Notes under the pieces: generated by a model
The model's input: only the letters and a program-made list of their open reading frames with translations
The model's database searches: none
Told to the model about the DNA's origin: nothing
Position numbers and translations under genes: made by a program
Shown here: positions 22,893-26,143 of the stretch, one piece after another
Position numbering within the stretch: the first letter of the stretch is position 1
How the letters are laid out: each line of letters starts with the position of its first letter
Source: JAUIBE01 sp035267185
Lineage (GTDB): Bacteria; Pseudomonadota; Gammaproteobacteria; Xanthomonadales; SZUA-36
NCBI GenBank assembly: GCA_035267185.1
Contig: DATFLY010000084.1
Coordinates: 1 to 26,143 of the forward strand
Direction: 5' to 3'
Length of the DNA stretch: 26,143 nt

Positions 22893-25161
22893 ATGTACGG
22901 GCCTTGTTTGGTCGTGCGCCGTACGGCTGCCGTCCGGCGATGTACAGGTCGTCCGCAACGTTTTCGACCAGACCATACAGTTCAAGTTTTTCGTTGAGGT
23001 AGTAGTGAGCTGCCAGGTCAACCATCATCGCTGGCTCAGTTCCCTCGAATTCTCCGCAACGAGCCGTGGTACAGACGCTGTCAACATAATTAAGGCTGAC
23101 ATCGAATGCCCACTGGCCGTTTTCAATTCCGGTGGAGACCCATAACTGGTTTTCCGGCACATAGGGAACCGGGTCACCGGCCTGCACTTCGCCAAAAAAG
23201 TCAGAATTAAAATCAGTCTGGAATTCGGCATTCATCCAGGTATAGCTCAGTTGCAAAGGAACGCTCCAGCCATTATCCAGGGGGATTGAGGAGCGCCAGG
23301 TCAGCTCCAGGCCCGGAATTTCCACGGCATCGCCATTAAAGGAATCGCCAACGTCGCAATCAGTGCCTGACGAGTTGGTGCACACACCAACCAGGTTGCT
23401 GTAATCATTGAAAAAGCCCATGGCTTCGAAGCTGCCAAGATCTCCGTCAAAGCGCACGCCATATTCGTAGTTGATGCTTTCTTCCGGATCAACCCCAGGC
23501 TGGTTGCCCGGAACCGCGAAGCCCTTGTGGATTCCTCCAACCAGGCTCCAGTCGCCCGGCATTCGGTAGATCACGCCCATGCCCGGCAGCCAGATATCGA
23601 CTTCGTTTGATCGTGAATCACGGAAGTTTTCCGGGTCCCGGCTGGCGGGATTATCACTGCTGGTCTGGTAGCGAATCCGTTCCAGGTCAATCGACTCATA
23701 ACGCAGACCGGGCGTAAAGGTCCAGTCGCCCCAGTCAATTCTGTCGTAAGCGTAAAGTGCCCATGCATCCGCAGACTGGATGCGGTTACCCGCATTGCCT
23801 TCAAGGCCAACCTGGCTGAGCATCAGCTGACCATTGAGTTGCTGGTAGGTATCGTTGCGCTGCAGGCGATCTTCCTCATCTTCGTGATAGCGAATACCGG
23901 CCTGGAACAGGTGATTGATTTCCCCTGAGTCCCGCTCCCAGTCAAAAGTCAGTTGTACCCCCTGCGAATAGTAATCGCGGGAGTTGTTCCTGACCTGGAT
24001 AGAGCCCGGCTGAGTATCCGCTCCGTCCAGGATGGCCTGCAACTCGTTAGCGTCAAACCCACCCAGGGTGTTGCCCTGGTTGATGGCGCTGACAACGCTG
24101 GCCCAACTGGTGTGCGAATAAACCTCGGGAGATTCACTGCCATCGAGATCTATGCCTTCGGTCTTGTACCAGGCCCGGGAGGTGTCGTTATGGTATGCGG
24201 TCACCGTTGCACCCAGCCCGCTATCACTCTCCAGTCGCCAGTTCACAACCACCTGGTCATGATCGTTGTCCATCTCATCGAATACCGAAACGCCGTACCT
24301 GCGCAGCGCGTCAAGATCGAAATCCCGGTCAGTCAGTCCAAGATAGCTCTGCCCAGATGTTTCGCTGGATGTCTGCAATTTGAGTTCCAGCGTCTGAGAT
24401 ATACGCAAGCCGGGTTTCGAGTACCAGGCCAGCTTGGCAAGGTAGTCCTCTTTGTCGAGACCGGTCCCGGTTGAACTGCGATCGACAGACTGGTAGCCAT
24501 CTGATTGCCATTGGTGAGTTTCCAGGACGTAACCAAACCGCTCCTGCTGATCTCCGTACCAGGCATGAACGCGCCAGGTGCTGTCGGATCCTGCTTCGCC
24601 CTGGAGCATGCCACTTCTTTCTGAGGGTATTGGCGTGGAAATCAGATTGAGCGCGCCTCCAATGGTGTATGGACCCTGGGTAATGGATGACGGCCCCTTT
24701 AGCACCTCCACACCGTTAATGCGTCCGAAAGTTGGAAAATAGTAGGCAGACGATGCTGCATAGGGAGCAGGAGCAATCAACACGTTGTCTTCGAGCAGCG
24801 TGATTCGGCTGCTCCTTTCTGTTGCTGTTCCCCGAATACTGATATTCGGGCGCAGCGCCCAGCCATCTTCCACCTGGATTGAAACACCGGGAACCTGCCG
24901 AAGTGCCCGGGCTACATCTGTGATCTCGAATTTCTCCAGGTCCTGGGCGGAGATGTAATTAGCACCTCCGGCAACACTTTCTGCATCACCAGTGGCACCA
25001 AAAACCGAAACGGTCTCCATCTTCATGCAATAAGGTGGTGAGATCGATCCGTTGTTTTCTGTTTCCGGCAGACACTGCGAATCAGCGAATGTCGATGAGC
25101 CTGTCGTTGCGAGGGCAAACAGGATGCTGATTCGGGTGGCGAGTGAACTTTGTTGATACAT
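22864..25161 (-). CDS. TonB-dependent outer-membrane receptor, FecA-like
   Basis: This 765-residue outer-membrane receptor probably takes up a ferric chelate using TonB energy. A signal peptide covers about residues 1-26 (hydrophobic ISILFALATTGSSTFA). Two cysteines (30, 45) flank a short mature N-terminus, then a TonB-box-like METVSVFGA (48-56). The plug follows with YISAQDLEKFEITDVARALRQVPGVSIQ and RPNISIRGT. The long beta-barrel ends in GARLSF with the terminal Phe required for outer-membrane assembly. There is no extra N-terminal signalling domain as in FecA itself, so no surface-signalling sigma factor partner is expected. Acidic loops are frequent. Expression should be iron-repressed, since Fur-box-like sites and a good promoter lie upstream. 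With the FecCD ABC genes it could form one uptake route; rppH interrupts them. Confidence 0.95.
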   Translation of the reverse strand: MYQQSSLATRISILFALATTGSSTFADSQCLPETENNGSISPPYCMKMETVSVFGATGDAESVAGGANYISAQDLEKFEITDVARALRQVPGVSIQVEDGWALRPNISIRGTATERSSRITLLEDNVLIAPAPYAASSAYYFPTFGRINGVEVLKGPSSITQGPYTIGGALNLISTPIPSERSGMLQGEAGSDSTWRVHAWYGDQQERFGYVLETHQWQSDGYQSVDRSSTGTGLDKEDYLAKLAWYSKPGLRISQTLELKLQTSSETSGQSYLGLTDRDFDLDALRRYGVSVFDEMDNDHDQVVVNWRLESDSGLGATVTAYHNDTSRAWYKTEGIDLDGSESPEVYSHTSWASVVSAINQGNTLGGFDANELQAILDGADTQPGSIQVRNNSRDYYSQGVQLTFDWERDSGEINHLFQAGIRYHEDEEDRLQRNDTYQQLNGQLMLSQVGLEGNAGNRIQSADAWALYAYDRIDWGDWTFTPGLRYESIDLERIRYQTSSDNPASRDPENFRDSRSNEVDIWLPGMGVIYRMPGDWSLVGGIHKGFAVPGNQPGVDPEESINYEYGVRFDGDLGSFEAMGFFNDYSNLVGVCTNSSGTDCDVGDSFNGDAVEIPGLELTWRSSIPLDNGWSVPLQLSYTWMNAEFQTDFNSDFFGEVQAGDPVPYVPENQLWVSTGIENGQWAFDVSLNYVDSVCTTARCGEFEGTEPAMMVDLAAHYYLNEKLELYGLVENVADDLYIAGRQPYGARPNKARTFIFGARLSF

Positions 25162-25171
25162 AGTTGTACTA

Positions 25172-25190
25172 AATGAGAATGATTCTTATT
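25172..25190 (-). promoter_or_regulatory. Fur-box-like site 1, in the receptor leader
   Basis: The 7-1-7 core TGAGAAT-G-ATTCTTA (25174-25188) matches TGATAATNATTATCA at 11 of 14 defined positions. It lies just inside the predicted receptor transcript, 10 bases upstream of the ATG at 25161, so bound Fur could block initiation or early elongation. Confidence 0.7.
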
Positions 25191-25201
25191 AACATGATCC
25201 G

Positions 25202-25230
25202 ATACTAGCACCTGTAGTTGTTATTGACAA
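25202..25230 (-). promoter_or_regulatory. Sigma70-type promoter of the TonB-dependent receptor
   Basis: On the minus strand TTGTCA (25225-25230) is separated by exactly 17 bases from TAGTAT (25202-25207). That is 5 of 6 and 4 of 6 matches to consensus. Transcription would start near 25195, giving a leader of about 34 bases. Confidence 0.65.
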
Positions 25231-25238
25231 TCATTCTC
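25220..25238 (+). promoter_or_regulatory. Fur-box-like site 2, over both -35 regions
   Basis: The 19 bases match GATAATGATAATCATTATC at 15 positions. The 7-1-7 core TGACAAT-C-ATTCTCA is at 25225-25239. It covers the shared -35 position of the receptor and bfd promoters, so one bound Fur dimer could repress both. Confidence 0.75.
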
Positions 25239-25253
25239 ATTTGCATTTATGAT
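25224..25253 (+). promoter_or_regulatory. Sigma70-type promoter of bfd
   Basis: A consensus TTGACA (25224-25229) is followed after 18 bases by TATGAT (25248-25253, 5 of 6). The start would be near 25260, 24 bases before the bfd ATG. The -35 overlaps the receptor -35 on the other strand by five bases. Confidence 0.75.
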
Positions 25254-25283
25254 TTAGATCAATCAGGAACGAACTTTTTAGCT

Positions 25284-25499
25284 ATGTACGTATGTATTTG
25301 CAGTGGTGTTACCGACCGGGCGATCTATGAAGCAGTAGATCGGGGTGTGCGTACGCTCAGTGAATTGACATTAGACACGGGTGTCGCTACTCAATGTGGT
25401 ACCTGCGCAAGTGTGGCCCGGAAAGTTCTCAAGGAAGCAGTATCGGAAAAACGCCAGATTTCTTTACCGGTAATTAATAACCCTGCTTTCATCACCTGA
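25284..25499 (+). CDS. bfd: Bacterioferritin-associated ferredoxin
   Basis: Bfd is a small [2Fe-2S] protein that binds bacterioferritin and passes electrons to its heme so that stored Fe(III) is released as Fe(II). The 71-residue product has the four cluster ligands exactly as in E. coli Bfd: Cys4, Cys6, Cys38 and Cys41 (C-x-C-x31-C-x2-C), within the BFD-like helical fold (VTDRAIYEAVDRGVRTLSEL). The ATG at 25284 begins the conserved MYVCIC; an upstream in-frame start at 25218 would lie before the predicted transcription start. The promoter is overlapped by a Fur-box-like site, so the gene should be induced when iron is short, which fits iron release. bfr follows on the same strand after a terminator. 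Confidence 0.97.
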   Translation: MYVCICSGVTDRAIYEAVDRGVRTLSELTLDTGVATQCGTCASVARKVLKEAVSEKRQISLPVINNPAFIT

Positions 25500-25523
25500 C
25501 CAGATCTCACAACGTCATTGATG

Positions 25524-25557
25524 ACGCCCGGGCCGAAAAGGTGCCGGGCGTTTTTTT
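25524..25557 (+). terminator. Rho-independent terminator after bfd
   Basis: A perfect 8-bp stem ACGCCCGG/CCGGGCGT (25524-25531, 25544-25551) is followed by a run of seven T residues. It separates bfd from bfr, so the two can be regulated oppositely. A smaller CGTCA/TGACG hairpin overlaps its left side. Confidence 0.93.
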
Positions 25558-25561
25558 AAAT

Positions 25562-25580
25562 GCAATTGGAAATCATTAGC
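25562..25580 (+). promoter_or_regulatory. Weak Fur-box-like sequence upstream of bfr
   Basis: These 19 bases agree with the Fur consensus at 13 positions, best in the right half (AAATCATTAGC). It lies about 88 bases before bfr and 28 bases before a weak -10 candidate (TACACT, 25608-25613). In other bacteria bacterioferritin is usually made when iron is plentiful, so if this site works it may be activating rather than repressing. Confidence 0.3.
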
Positions 25581-25667
25581 ATTTCGGTAATCAATATCCT
25601 GCTTAGGTACACTATCGCGATCTGAATAGCAGCGTTTGTGCTGCTGGAAATTACGGAGTTGAATTGC

Positions 25668-26135
25668 ATGAAGACCGATCCAAAAGTCCTTTCCTTTCTC
25701 AACAGCGCCCTGAAAAACGAGTTGACGGCGATCAACCAGTATTTCCTCCATTCCCGGATGATGAAAGATCAGGGTTTCCTCGATCTGGCGCAAAAAGAGT
25801 ACGAAGAATCCGTGGATGAGATGAAGCACGCAGACGAGCTCGTGGAAAGAATCCTGTTCCTGGAAGGGCTTCCCAACCTGCAGGATCTGGGCAAACTCAT
25901 GATCGGTGAGACTGTTCCGGAAATGTTGGAGTGTGATCTGAAATTAGAGCTGGATGCCATTCCACTGCTTCGCGACGGCGTTGAGTATTGTGAGTCCTGC
26001 AGAGACTACGTCAGCCGCGACCTGATGCAGCGCATTCTTGAGTCAGAGGAAGAACACGTCGACTGGCTGGAAACCCAGATCGGCCTGATCGAAAAAGTGG
26101 GTGTCGAAAACTACCTTCAGTCTGCGATGGCCTAG
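25668..26135 (+). CDS. bfr: Bacterioferritin
   Basis: Bfr forms a 24-subunit heme-containing shell that oxidises and stores iron in the cytoplasm. The 155-residue chain matches E. coli Bfr closely. All di-iron ligands are present: Glu18, Glu51, His54, Glu94, Glu127 and His130. The heme-binding Met52 is also kept (DEMKHAD), so this is the heme-binding, ferroxidase-active subunit type. The ATG at 25668 is chosen because CGGAG lies nine bases upstream and MKTDPKVL matches the family start; a frame open from 25638 would add ten unneeded residues. The stop is just inside the window. Its partner ferredoxin gene bfd lies upstream behind a terminator, giving separate control of storage and release. 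Confidence 0.97.
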   Translation: MKTDPKVLSFLNSALKNELTAINQYFLHSRMMKDQGFLDLAQKEYEESVDEMKHADELVERILFLEGLPNLQDLGKLMIGETVPEMLECDLKLELDAIPLLRDGVEYCESCRDYVSRDLMQRILESEEEHVDWLETQIGLIEKVGVENYLQSAMA

Positions 26136-26143
26136 CAGCCCAG

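Noticed and set aside
22864..25161. Several long open frames antisense to the TonB-dependent receptor
   Set aside because: They are shadows of a high-confidence coding sequence and show no domains or ribosome sites.

Overview
This looks like chromosomal DNA of a free-living, Gram-negative gammaproteobacterium, probably marine or aquatic. The evidence is the set of recognisable proteins: MnmG, GlnS, RppH, Bfd/Bfr, a GT9 heptosyltransferase with a Kdo-hydroxylase-like partner, LemA with an M48 protease, RND efflux, and a TonB-dependent receptor under Fur-type control. Genes are tightly packed. Three convergent pairs overlap at their 3' ends. Two intergenic stretches, 10266-10640 and 12558-13276, are unusually rich in repeats and hairpins. 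No phage, transposase, CRISPR array, rRNA or tRNA was recognised.

Layout, left half. Positions 1-216 hold no gene I can support. mnmG (217-2103) is followed by a long structured 3' region with its own terminator (2191-2311), a candidate small RNA. A secreted protein of unknown function (2456-3232, minus) diverges from a glutathione S-transferase / GFA-domain pair (3367-4448). An acidic amino acid symporter (4457-5773, minus) diverges from glnS (5898-7583), with a 20-bp near-palindrome between them. glnS is followed 7 nt later by a GT9 heptosyltransferase. That gene converges on, and overlaps, a Kdo-hydroxylase-like dioxygenase (8603-9541, minus), so the two probably act on the same LPS inner core.

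Middle. lemA (9681-10265) and an M48 membrane metalloprotease with a long C-terminal extension (10641-12557) are separated by 375 nt of hairpins. This stretch includes two copies of an ~88-nt multi-stem element whose differences keep one stem paired. After the protease comes ~720 nt of repeats, then a GMC-family oxidoreductase (13277-14848, minus). An RND permease, its adaptor and an NTT-like major facilitator protein follow in one direction (15053-20546).

Right end. This is an iron/metallophore region: an ABC ATPase and FecCD permease (20498-22284, minus), rppH (22359-22892), and a FecA-like TonB-dependent receptor (22864-25161, minus). The receptor diverges from bfd (25284-25499) across a compact control region. 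There, two good sigma70-type promoters share one -35 position and two Fur-box-like sequences are present. bfr (25668-26135) follows a strong terminator. Together these genes import iron and store or release it. The periplasmic binding protein, TonB/ExbBD and the outer-membrane partner of the RND pump are not in the window.
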